A DNA stretch of 64,000 bases from CAYPNP01 sp964412195 (lineage in GTDB: Bacteria > Acidobacteriota > JAAYUB01). A program made the translations under genes and the position numbers. Shown here piece after piece: positions 32,806 through 40,649 of this stretch. Numbering within the stretch: the first letter of the stretch is position 1; each line of letters opens with the position of its first letter. The stretch is from assembly GCA_964412195.1 (NCBI GenBank), contig CAYPNP010000022.1, positions 12,038 through 76,037 of the forward strand, read 5' to 3'. The notes beneath the pieces were generated by a model that made no database searches, was not told where the DNA came from, and saw only the letters and a list, made by a program, of their open reading frames with translations.

Positions 32806-33815
32806 TGATCATCCCCAAGGGCAAACCGGTCCACAAGGAACTCAGCTCTTCATTTGTCGACCTAGCCAAGCTGATTGAGGAATTGCGGGCCAACGCCTTT
32901 TCCGGCACGATCGAGCTGGTCGGCCTCAAGCACGAAGGGGAGGTCCTCCTCGAGCACGGATCCGTGGTCATGATCCGGATCCAGGGGGAGCAGAGCTTCC
33001 TGGGCAAACAGCACCTTAACGCGGTCCTCAAGCTCGCCAAGCGCGAAAACCTGCTCATTTCCACCTACATGCTGCCGCCTGAATCGGTGGTCTTCCTGTG
33101 CGATTTCCTGCAGAGCGAGCGGATCTACGAGAACCTCTCCTCCGAGTTCACCGACCCCAAGGGTCTCATCACCAAGTTCGAGCAGGAGGAGGGCGACTAC
33201 TTCGTCGAGGTGATTTTCCAGAAAAACCTCGGCGCCGGCATTCTCTTCATCCAGGACCACCACTTGATGGACGCCCTGCTTTCCATCCTCGGCAAGGACC
33301 TCACCACCGGCGAGACGGCCATCCAGGACATCATCGACGGCGCCCGGGAGCTGGGCGCGACCTTCAACGTGTACAAGGGGCGGGTCGCCGACGCGGCGTC
33401 CCCCGCCCCCGGCTCGCCGGAGTTCGCCCTGACCGAAATCCAAACCGTCCTGAACTTCCTGCTGGTGCAGCTCGACAAGACCATCCCCCGGGAAAACCGG
33501 AAGGGTTTCGACTTCGACTTGTTCATCCGGGAAGCCCTCCTGGAGATGGCCGAGAAATACCCGTTCCTCGATCCTTTCGCCGCCGAGTTCGTCTTCAAGG
33601 AAGGCCGGCTCGAGCTCCAAACCGACGAGAACCACCGTTCCCTGCTCGAGGGTTCCTTCGCCCTGATCCAGTCCCTCCTGGAAAAGTTGCGGGCGCGCAA
33701 CATCGCCTTCCCGTTGGACGGTTACCGCCAGACCGCGCTCGAGGTGCTCCGGGAGAACCACGCCGAGGCCCTGGCGAAGCTGCGGATCGAGCAGTCTCTC
33801 AATTCTTTGACGTAG
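32805..33815 (+). CDS. Hypothetical protein of the PATAN/Roadblock operon
   Basis: A 336-residue soluble protein. The N-terminus (about 15-100) resembles a PATAN/DUF4388 unit (SSFVDLAKLIEELRANAFSGTIEL and HEGEVLLEHGSVVMIRIQGE). The rest is predicted to be largely helical, with FALTEIQTVLNFLLVQLDKTI followed by an acidic region and a helical C-terminus. The remaining part is not recognised. Translational coupling to the gene before it (TGATGA) argues for stoichiometric use with it. Confidence 0.65.
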   Translation: MIIPKGKPVHKELSSSFVDLAKLIEELRANAFSGTIELVGLKHEGEVLLEHGSVVMIRIQGEQSFLGKQHLNAVLKLAKRENLLISTYMLPPESVVFLCDFLQSERIYENLSSEFTDPKGLITKFEQEEGDYFVEVIFQKNLGAGILFIQDHHLMDALLSILGKDLTTGETAIQDIIDGARELGATFNVYKGRVADAASPAPGSPEFALTEIQTVLNFLLVQLDKTIPRENRKGFDFDLFIREALLEMAEKYPFLDPFAAEFVFKEGRLELQTDENHRSLLEGSFALIQSLLEKLRARNIAFPLDGYRQTALEVLRENHAEALAKLRIEQSLNSLT

Positions 33816-33825
33816 ATGGGTGCCT

Positions 33826-34323
33826 ATGGAAAAAATGCTGAATACCTTCATTGACGAGATCGGCGCCGTCATCGGCGTCCGGGCCGCCTACCTGATCAAC
33901 AACCGCGGCGAGATCCTCTATCCCCAGACGGAGAAGCTGGGGCGGACCAACCTGACCCCGGCGGGCGGGCTGGACCTGGTCCAGTCCCTGGGCGGGTTCG
34001 AGGTCGCGGGGGAGGAGATCAACGAGATGGAGTTGTCCTATCTCGAGGGCAAGGTCATCGTCTACCACAACATCAAGCTGAACGCCCCCTCCAAGCTGGG
34101 CGTCCAGGAGGCTTTCCTGGTGATCCTGGGAGACAAGAACCTGAACAAGGCGCACCTCCGGCTGGCTCTCAACGTCTCGCTCGCCCACATCATCTCGGAC
34201 AAGAAATACAAGAAGCAGGAGATGCCGGTCCGCATCCGCAAGAGCACGATGCTGAGCCGCGAGAAGCTCAACGAGAAGGACCTGGCGCTGGTGGAGAAGA
34301 TCCGCACTCTCGTCTCATCTTAA
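33826..34323 (+). CDS. Roadblock/LC7-domain protein
   Basis: A 165-residue protein with one Roadblock/LC7 fold: IDEIGAVIGVRAAYLINNRGEIL at the N-terminus, a central helix (GLDLVQSLGGFEVAG) and the strand VIVYHNIKLN followed by AFLVILGD. A basic C-terminal extension (about 120-165) is unusual. Bacterial Roadblock proteins such as MglB act as GTPase regulators, but no Ras-like GTPase gene is in this operon. The ATG at 33826 is preferred over a GTG 6 bases earlier. Confidence 0.75.
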   Translation: MEKMLNTFIDEIGAVIGVRAAYLINNRGEILYPQTEKLGRTNLTPAGGLDLVQSLGGFEVAGEEINEMELSYLEGKVIVYHNIKLNAPSKLGVQEAFLVILGDKNLNKAHLRLALNVSLAHIISDKKYKKQEMPVRIRKSTMLSREKLNEKDLALVEKIRTLVSS

Positions 34324-34339
34324 AAAGAGGGATGGTGTT

Positions 34340-35134
34340 ATGAGCGAAACCCTGAAAGGCAACCTGTCGCAGTTGAAGCTGGTGGACATCATGAAGATCC
34401 TCTGCAGCAGCCAGAGGACGGGCAAGCTGTCCCTCCAGAACGGTGAGGAGATCGCGGACATCTACTTCCTCTCCGGCGCCATCATCCACGCCAAGTACAA
34501 CATGACCATCGGCGAGAACGCCATCTATGCGATCTTCGCCTGGAGCGACGGGATCTTCACCTTCCATCCCAACATCTCCGTCAAGAACAAGACCATCCTC
34601 ACCCCGCCGGCGGAGATCCTCAAGCGGGCCGAGGCCGTCGACGGCGAGTGGGAGGACGTCCGCAAGATCATCCCCAACACCAACCTCGTGTTCAAGATGA
34701 GCTACGGGACCCCCAGCGAGATCTCCCTCAACGCCACCGAGTGGAACATCCTCCGCCACATCAACGGAATCGACAGCATCCGGGAGATCGCCCAGAAGGT
34801 GGAGATGACGCTGCTGGACGTGGCCAAGGCCTTCTGCAAGCTATACCAGGCCGGGCTCATCGAGATGATGGGCGAGTCCATCAGCCGGGAGGAGCGCAAG
34901 ACCGGCATCGACCCGACGATTTTCCAGACCGTGGAGAAGGAGCTGGCCCAGATCATCGGGCCGCTGGCGCCCATCGTCCTGGACGACCACATTTCCGGGC
35001 TGGGTGAAAGCCGCGACGCCTTCCCCAAGGAGAAGATGCCCGAGCTGATCGAGCTGCTGTCCAACGAGATCACCGACGCGAAGAAGATGATCGATTTTCA
35101 GAAATCGATGCTGAGTGTCATCAAGAATATCTGA
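34340..35134 (+). CDS. PATAN/DUF4388 protein with winged-helix-like region
   Basis: A 264-residue protein. Residues 1-95 form a PATAN/DUF4388 domain (GNLSQLKLVDIMKILCSSQRTGKLSL and DIYFLSGAIIHAKY). A middle part (about 125-180) looks like a winged helix (EWNILRHINGIDSIREIAQKVEM then LCKLYQAGLIEM-type pattern), followed by a helical C-terminal domain of about 75 residues. The combination suggests a regulator that relays a signal rather than an enzyme. It has a GAGGGATG-type ribosome-binding region 17 bases after the previous gene. Confidence 0.75.
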   Translation: MSETLKGNLSQLKLVDIMKILCSSQRTGKLSLQNGEEIADIYFLSGAIIHAKYNMTIGENAIYAIFAWSDGIFTFHPNISVKNKTILTPPAEILKRAEAVDGEWEDVRKIIPNTNLVFKMSYGTPSEISLNATEWNILRHINGIDSIREIAQKVEMTLLDVAKAFCKLYQAGLIEMMGESISREERKTGIDPTIFQTVEKELAQIIGPLAPIVLDDHISGLGESRDAFPKEKMPELIELLSNEITDAKKMIDFQKSMLSVIKNI

Positions 35135-35160
35135 TCGAAAACCCATTTTGAGGTGCGACC

Positions 35161-36381
35161 TTGAAACTCACAATCCGAAAAAAACTGCTGGGTTTATCAT
35201 TTATCGCCATCGTCATCCCGCTGATCATCTCCGCGGCGGTCATCGTCTTCATCGTCACCCAAAAAACGCAGGATGAATCGCTGGACAAGATCCGGACGAA
35301 TTCGGCCATCGCCACGGCCCAGTACACGCGGCGGATGCAGGAGATCTCCAAGGGCGCCAAGGAGCTGGCCATCGCCGCCCTCCAGTACGGCTTCGTGGAG
35401 TCCCTGACCCGCGGCGGCGCGCCGAATCCCGCCCTCCAGGCCCAGTACGACCTGGACCGCAAGAAGGCCACCAACGTCCTGGAGATCGTCAAGGGCCAGA
35501 TCGAGCTGGACTACCTCACCCTGACGGACAGCCGCGGCCGGGTGATCTACCGGGTGAACAATCCCGGCCAGCGCGGCGACGACATCGCGGCCCTCGACCC
35601 CATGGTCCGGGAGGCGCTGGGATCCAAGAAGGTGATCTTCGGCTCGATCAAGCTGCCCCTGGATTTCATGTCGCAGGAGAAGATGGACGACCGCCTGACC
35701 CTGGGCAACCAGAAGAAGGCCGTCGAAGCCGCCCTGGGCATGGAAGTCGTGGTCCCGCTCATGATCGGGCAGGACCTCCAGGGCGCCATCGTCGCCGGCG
35801 ACGTGCTGAACAACGACAACACCCTGGTGGACGAGCTGAAGCGGATGCTCTTCAAGGAAAACTTCGAGGCCGGCGCGGCCACGATCTACCTGGGCGAGAC
35901 CGCCATCGCCTCCTCCCGCTCGGGCACGTTCGGCCGGGGCGTCGGGGAAACCATCTCCCAGGAAATCCTCAACTACGTCTTGAAGCAGGGGAAGGAGTTC
36001 ATCGGCACCGAAACCATTGGCGACACCAGCTACATCAGCGCCTACGTGCCGATCAAGGACATCGCCAACCAGATCATCGGCATCTACTCCGTCAGCGTCC
36101 GGGAAACCTGGTTCCGCCAGTTCCAGAATTACATCCGCAATTTCGTCATCGTCGTCATCGTGGTCGCCATCCTCTTCTCGATCCTGCTCACGTACATCAC
36201 GGCCGGGCGGCTGACCAAGCCGATCGAGGAGATCACCGAGGCGGCCAACAAGATCTCCCTCGGCGATATGGACGTTTCCATCCAGGTCAAGAGCGGCGAC
36301 GAGATCGAGAAGCTGGGCGACTCCCTGGAGCGCATGCGCATCTCGCTCAAATCTGCCATCGAGCGCCTGCGCCGCCGGTAA
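35161..36381 (+). CDS. Membrane sensor with extracytoplasmic sensing domain and HAMP, no output domain
   Basis: A 406-residue protein with two transmembrane helices (about 9-33 and 325-347). Between them lies a large extracytoplasmic domain of Cache/dCache-like pattern (helical start, then LTLTDSRGRVIYRVNNPG and VVVPLMIGQDLQGAIVAG). A HAMP domain follows the second helix (GRLTKPIEEITEAANKISLGDMDVSIQVKSGDEIEKLGDSLERMR). The protein ends there: no kinase, GGDEF or methyl-accepting domain. TTG start with GAGGTG upstream. The output must act through other proteins, probably the PATAN/Roadblock products of the same operon. Confidence 0.82.
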   Translation: MKLTIRKKLLGLSFIAIVIPLIISAAVIVFIVTQKTQDESLDKIRTNSAIATAQYTRRMQEISKGAKELAIAALQYGFVESLTRGGAPNPALQAQYDLDRKKATNVLEIVKGQIELDYLTLTDSRGRVIYRVNNPGQRGDDIAALDPMVREALGSKKVIFGSIKLPLDFMSQEKMDDRLTLGNQKKAVEAALGMEVVVPLMIGQDLQGAIVAGDVLNNDNTLVDELKRMLFKENFEAGAATIYLGETAIASSRSGTFGRGVGETISQEILNYVLKQGKEFIGTETIGDTSYISAYVPIKDIANQIIGIYSVSVRETWFRQFQNYIRNFVIVVIVVAILFSILLTYITAGRLTKPIEEITEAANKISLGDMDVSIQVKSGDEIEKLGDSLERMRISLKSAIERLRRR

Positions 36382-36411
36382 TCCGGCGCTTTTCACCGCA
36401 CGATTCCCGTC

Positions 36412-36452
36412 CGGCCCGGGCGACTCCTGCCAGAGTCGCCCGGGCCGTTTTT
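36412..36452 (+). terminator. Rho-independent terminator of the PATAN/Roadblock operon
   Basis: A perfect 15-bp stem (CGGCCCGGGCGACTC / GAGTCGCCCGGGCCG) with a 6-base loop and a TTTTT tract. Confidence 0.93.
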
Positions 36453-36468
36453 ATGGTATAGTCGGGGC

Positions 36469-37545
36469 ATGGATCGCGTGGAACTCATCGGAAAGACAGC
36501 CGAGGAACTCCGCCGGCTGATGGCGGAGTGGGGACATCCCCCCTTCCGCGGGACACAGCTGTTCCGGCACCTCTACCGCCGCCAGTGCTTCGACCTCGCG
36601 GCCATGACCGACCTGGCCCGGGACTTCCGCGAGGAGCTGGCCGCCCGCGCCTCATTGGAGCTGCCCCGGGTCCTGGACCGCCGCCACGCTGCCGACGGTT
36701 GTGAAAAATTCCTGCTGGCGCTGACCGACGGAGAGCGGATTGAAGCCGTCTTCATCCCGGAAGAGGACCGCCGCACTCTCTGCCTGTCCACTCAGGTGGG
36801 TTGCGCCATGGGCTGCGGCTTCTGCGCCACCGCCGGCCTCCACTACCGGCGGGACCTGACCGCAGGCGAGATCCTGGGCCAGCACTTCGTCATCGCGGCG
36901 GCGACCGGGCTGTGGGGCAAGCCGGTCAACATCGTCTTCATGGGCATGGGCGAGCCGCTGCAGAATTTCGAGGCGGTGATGCGGGCGTACCGCCTGTTCC
37001 ACGATCCGGCGGCGGTGGCGCTTTCCCGCCGGGGGATCACCCTGTCGACCTGCGGCCTGCCGGATGGCATCCGCCGCCTCGGCGCCGAGCCGGACCGGCC
37101 GAAGCTGGCAGTGTCGCTGAACGCGGCGGACGACGACACCCGCAGCCGGCTGATGCCCATCAACCGCCGCCACCCCCTGGAGGAGCTGCTGCAGGCCTGC
37201 CGGGAGTTCCCCCTGCCGCGGGGGGAGCGGATCACGTTCGAGTACATCCTGCTCGACGGGATCAACGACGCGCCGGAGGACGCCCGGCGGCTGGCGAAGC
37301 TCCTGCGGCCCGTCCGCTGCAAGATCAACCTGATCCCCTACAATTCCGTGCCGTCCCTGCCGTACCGGCCCGCGCCGGAGGACCGGATCCTGGTCTTCCA
37401 GGCGATCCTGACCGCGGCCCACTACACCGCGCGGATCCGCAAGTCCCGGGGCGGCGACATCGCCGCCGCCTGCGGGCAGCTGGCCGGCGGCGCCGACGCA
37501 GCGCTGGAGTCGACCGCGGCATCCAACACGGAAGGAGGCGCCTGA
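36469..37545 (+). CDS. rlmN: 23S rRNA (adenine2503-C2)-methyltransferase RlmN
   Basis: A 358-residue radical-SAM enzyme. The cluster motif is CAMGCGFC. VFMGMGEPLQNF and the late catalytic Cys in GDIAAACGQL are family hallmarks. It methylates C2 of A2503 in 23S rRNA and the corresponding base of some tRNAs, using two SAM. A TATAGT lies 6 bases before the ATG and no Shine-Dalgarno is visible, so a leaderless transcript is possible. Its stop overlaps the next gene's start (TGATG). Confidence 0.95.
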   Translation: MDRVELIGKTAEELRRLMAEWGHPPFRGTQLFRHLYRRQCFDLAAMTDLARDFREELAARASLELPRVLDRRHAADGCEKFLLALTDGERIEAVFIPEEDRRTLCLSTQVGCAMGCGFCATAGLHYRRDLTAGEILGQHFVIAAATGLWGKPVNIVFMGMGEPLQNFEAVMRAYRLFHDPAAVALSRRGITLSTCGLPDGIRRLGAEPDRPKLAVSLNAADDDTRSRLMPINRRHPLEELLQACREFPLPRGERITFEYILLDGINDAPEDARRLAKLLRPVRCKINLIPYNSVPSLPYRPAPEDRILVFQAILTAAHYTARIRKSRGGDIAAACGQLAGGADAALESTAASNTEGGA

Positions 37546-37832
37546 TGGCAGAAAAAGAGATTCCCGACCGGATTGAGGGCGGCATCGAGGCGGTGGGTTT
37601 CTACCCCGGCAGCGACCCGGAAAAAATCGAGGAGATCCAGGCCATGCAGCGGATGTACGAGCGCCTGGCCGACGAGATCCGCAGCCGGAAAGGCGTCCCT
37701 TTCACCAAGGTTCTCCAGCAGGCCCAGGCCAAGGCCGGGAAGGAGGAAGCGGCCGCCGCCGCCCGGGCGGAGGAAGCGCCCCCGGCGGAAAATCCGGAGG
37801 AAGTCTCGCCGGACAAAGGCGAAACGGCCTGA
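37545..37832 (+). CDS. Small acidic hypothetical protein coupled to rlmN
   Basis: A 95-residue acidic protein. An N-terminal half with IEGGIEAVGFYPGSDPEKIEEIQAM and a helix (RMYERLADEIRSR) precedes a low-complexity Ala/Glu/Pro tail. No family was recognised. Overlap with rlmN by one base suggests co-translation. AAGGAGG lies 6 bases before the ATG, inside the end of rlmN. Confidence 0.6.
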   Translation: MAEKEIPDRIEGGIEAVGFYPGSDPEKIEEIQAMQRMYERLADEIRSRKGVPFTKVLQQAQAKAGKEEAAAAARAEEAPPAENPEEVSPDKGETA

Positions 37833-37916
37833 TCCGGTTCCCATGCAGCCCGTCTTTTCCCTCAATCCGGAAACACCGGCGGCATCGGCAAAGACATCCG
37901 CGCGGGGGGTGCGCCG

Positions 37917-39005
37917 GTGACTCCGCTGGCGGAAATCATGGCCGCCCGCATCGCCGCAGAGGGCCCTCTGCCCTTCGAATCCTTTATGGATAGCGCGCTC
38001 TACGATCCCGGGCACGGCTACTACACCGCCGGCAACCCCTTCGGGCCGGCGGGGGATTTCTACACCGGCCCTTCGGTGAGCGGCGCCCTGGGCCGCGCGC
38101 TCGGCCGGTACTTGGCCGGGCAACTCGCCGCCCTGGGCATTTCCCCCGCCGACCTGGTTGAGCTGGGCGCCGGGGACGGCAGTCTGTCGGCCGCCGTGGC
38201 CCCGGTGCTGGCGGCGGAGGTCGGCCTGCGCCGTCTGCACCTGGTCGACCGCAACTCCGACCGCCTCCCCGGGACGCTGGGAGAGTCGCTTCCGTCCGTG
38301 CTGCGGACCTCCAGCCTGGACCAGCTGCCCCAAGACCTGACCGGCGCGGTGTACGCCAACGAACTGCTGGACGCCCTGCCGATCGCCCGCTACGAACGCT
38401 CGCGGAAGGGGGCCCTCCGGAAGTGCTGGGTGGACTTTCAAGCCGGCCGTTTCGTCGAAACCTGGCGGGCTGACTCGGACCCGGCGGCCCGCAATTACGC
38501 CCGGCGGTATCTTCCGGCCACGCCCGTCCGCTATGCGTTCGAGCACCCATTCCGCATCCCCCCGCTGCTGGCGCGGATCAGCGGACAGTTGCGGCAAGGT
38601 TGCCTCGTCTTCATCGATTACGGAGACCGGGCGGCAGGCCTGCTGACGGAGGAACGGGCTGGCGGCACGCTGCGGGCCTTCCGGCGGCACCGGGTCTCCG
38701 GCACGATCCTGGACCAGCCGGGGGCCCAGGACCTCACGGCCGACGTCAATTTCGATTTCGTGATGGACTGCGCCCGGGATGCAGGCTTCGAGGTGGCGGC
38801 CTATCGCACGCAGGGACAGTTCCTGGCGGAAAACGGGGTGCTCGAGGAGTTCCGGACGGGGGCCGACCCGGCGTCCGTGAGCCACAACCAGGCGTTGAAG
38901 CACCTGCTGTTGCCGGGCGGCATGGGGGAAGTGTTCAAGGTCCTGGTGTTGCGGAAGGGAGCAGGACCAGCTCGAAGCAGTTCGTGTCCGTCTCGTAGAG
39001 GGTAA
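37917..39005 (+). CDS. MidA/NDUFAF7-like SAM-dependent methyltransferase
   Basis: A 362-residue protein. SAM-binding ELGAGDGSL and the ANELLDALP motif are the marks of the DUF185/MidA/NDUFAF7 family. The N-terminus has the family segment GPLPFESFMDSALYDPGHGYYT. In mitochondria NDUFAF7 methylates an Arg of a complex I subunit; bacterial members are poorly characterised. Start is GTG. Its last 71 bases overlap the convergent PTPS gene, so the last dozen or more residues are probably beyond the fold. Confidence 0.85.
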   Translation: MTPLAEIMAARIAAEGPLPFESFMDSALYDPGHGYYTAGNPFGPAGDFYTGPSVSGALGRALGRYLAGQLAALGISPADLVELGAGDGSLSAAVAPVLAAEVGLRRLHLVDRNSDRLPGTLGESLPSVLRTSSLDQLPQDLTGAVYANELLDALPIARYERSRKGALRKCWVDFQAGRFVETWRADSDPAARNYARRYLPATPVRYAFEHPFRIPPLLARISGQLRQGCLVFIDYGDRAAGLLTEERAGGTLRAFRRHRVSGTILDQPGAQDLTADVNFDFVMDCARDAGFEVAAYRTQGQFLAENGVLEEFRTGADPASVSHNQALKHLLLPGGMGEVFKVLVLRKGAGPARSSSCPSRRG

Positions 39006-39363
39006 TCCGGACGAGTCGCGCCGGCGACAGGCAGGGCGCCAGCCAGCGGCCGATATGGCGGCAGAGGTTTTCCGAAGTCGGTACCACGTCCCGGAATTCG
39101 GCCACCTCGTGGTTCAGAAAGCGATGATCCAGCCGGGAGAGCACCTCCTCCGCCACCGTCCGATCCAGTTGCGGCAGGTCCGCCAGCATGCCTGTCGCCG
39201 GATCCAGCGGGCCGGTCACCGTCACATAGAGCCTGTAGTTGTGCCCGTGCCCGGCCGGATTGGCGCAGCGCCCGTAGACTTCCACGTTCCGGGCGTCGCT
39301 CCATTCCGGCCGGTACAGGCGGTGGCCGGAGGAAAATGTGTACCGGCGAGTCAGGGTCAGCAC
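38935..39363 (-). CDS. 6-pyruvoyl-tetrahydropterin synthase-like protein, second copy
   Basis: A 142-residue T-fold protein. Zinc ligands are the His in SSGHRLY and the two in GHGHNY. LDHRFLNHEV and PTSENLCRHI are the other family blocks. Members make 6-pyruvoyltetrahydropterin from dihydroneopterin triphosphate or the queuosine precursor (QueD type); here CANPAGHGHNY is the fuller PTPS form. GTG start with GGAGG upstream. It overlaps the upstream paralogue by 7 bases. Confidence 0.85.
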   Translation of the reverse strand: MLTLTRRYTFSSGHRLYRPEWSDARNVEVYGRCANPAGHGHNYRLYVTVTGPLDPATGMLADLPQLDRTVAEEVLSRLDHRFLNHEVAEFRDVVPTSENLCRHIGRWLAPCLSPARLVRITLYETDTNCFELVLLPSATPGP

Positions 39364-39773
39364 GGGCGGTCCTCCTCCCACGTGGCGCACAGGTCTTCGC
39401 TCTCCCACAGGCGGAGCCGGTGCAGGGCGATCCCGGGGAATGCGCCCCTCAACAGTTCCCGCAGGTACAGGACGATGTTCTCGGTGGTCGGCAGGTGGGC
39501 GCGGAAATGCGGAACCGCTTCGTTGAGGAACTGGTGGTCGAGCTTCTCCAGGACGAGCTCCTCCAGGGCTGCTTTCACCTCCTTCAGGTCCACGATCATG
39601 CCGGTCTCCGCGTCCACCGGGCCGCGCAGGGTGACCTCGAGGACGTAGTTGTGGCCGTGGCCGTACGGATTGGCGCAGGCCCCGAACGCCTGCCGGTTCC
39701 GAGCTTCGTCCCACTCCGGTTTCCAGTAGCGGTGGGAAGCGCAGAACTTGACGATCTTGGTAATGGTGATCAC
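39357..39773 (-). CDS. 6-pyruvoyl-tetrahydropterin synthase-like protein, first copy
   Basis: A 138-residue paralogue of the following gene, sharing FG/YGxCANPxGHGHNY and LDHxFLN blocks; the zinc ligands (ASHRY and GHGHNY) are intact. GTG start with GGAGG. Two adjacent paralogues suggest either different pterin substrates or a hetero-oligomer. With the SDR upstream the set is consistent with a reductive pterin branch, though no GTP cyclohydrolase gene is close. Confidence 0.85.
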   Translation of the reverse strand: MITITKIVKFCASHRYWKPEWDEARNRQAFGACANPYGHGHNYVLEVTLRGPVDAETGMIVDLKEVKAALEELVLEKLDHQFLNEAVPHFRAHLPTTENIVLYLRELLRGAFPGIALHRLRLWESEDLCATWEEDRPC

Positions 39774-39800
39774 GGGCGGCCTCCGTGCGGAAACTCGGGC

Positions 39801-40562
39801 TCAAGTCAACGAGATGCCGCCGTCCACCGGCAGGTTCACCCCGGTGACCCAGGCGGCGTCATCCGAGACCAGGTAGCGGACGGCAGCGGCGATGTCGGCG
39901 GGTTCCCCAACCCGTCCGAGGGGATGGACACCGGCCATCCGCCGAAGGTGGGCGGATGCCTCCTCCTCACTCATCAGCGTCTGGAAGATCGGCGTCCGGA
40001 CCACGCCCGGTGAGATGGCGTTGCAGCGGATCCCCCGGCCGGCGCACTCCAGCGCCACGCTCTTCGTGAACATGAGCAATCCCGCCTTGGACACCGAGTA
40101 CAGGCTGCAACCGGGGACCGGCTGATAGCCCAGCGTGGAGGCGATGTTGACGATGCAGCCTCCGCCGGCCGCCTCCATCCTTGGCAGCAAGGCTCGGGTC
40201 AGCAGGATGACGGACCGGAGGTTGATGTCCATCATCCGGTCGTAGTCCGCTTCGGTCAGGCGGTCCAGGTCCGACACCTGGTAGATCCCGGCGGCATTGA
40301 CCAGCGCGTGTACGGGGACGTCCCCGCCCCGCAGCGCTTCGGCGAACTGCCCGATGGCCTCCGGCGAAGCCAGGTCCACCCGGTGGATCACCACCCGGTC
40401 CGACCGGGAGGCGGCGGCGCGGGTCTCTTCCAGCCGGGCCGCGTCGCGGCCCAGGATGTGGACCGTCGCCCCCGCCTCCACCAGGCAGTGGCAGACGGCC
40501 CGGCCGATGCCGCTGCCGCCGCCGGTGACCACCGCCGTACGGCCTTCCAGTTGCATGGTCAT
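39801..40562 (-). CDS. Short-chain dehydrogenase/reductase
   Basis: A 253-residue classical SDR: cofactor loop TGGGSGIG, NAAG in VNAAGIY, the catalytic Ser (NIAST), Y-xxx-K in YSVSKAG, and a typical C-terminal DGGISLT end. A basic residue after the first strand (LGRD) suggests NADP. It probably reduces a carbonyl; context with two PTPS genes points to a pterin or related side chain, as in sepiapterin reductase, but this is not proven. GAGGAG precedes the ATG at 40562. Confidence 0.85.
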   Translation of the reverse strand: MTMQLEGRTAVVTGGGSGIGRAVCHCLVEAGATVHILGRDAARLEETRAAASRSDRVVIHRVDLASPEAIGQFAEALRGGDVPVHALVNAAGIYQVSDLDRLTEADYDRMMDINLRSVILLTRALLPRMEAAGGGCIVNIASTLGYQPVPGCSLYSVSKAGLLMFTKSVALECAGRGIRCNAISPGVVRTPIFQTLMSEEEASAHLRRMAGVHPLGRVGEPADIAAAVRYLVSDDAAWVTGVNLPVDGGISLT

Positions 40563-40649
40563 CAACACTCCTCGATCAGACGGTTCGACACCCGGCCCCT
40601 CCGGCCGGCGTTCAGATGACGGCGGCGGACGGAGGGATTCCTCCGCTCC

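Noticed and set aside
37843..37920. 26-codon frame between the small acidic protein gene and the methyltransferase gene
   Set aside because: Very short, no ribosome-binding site and no conserved pattern; it may only be the spacer.
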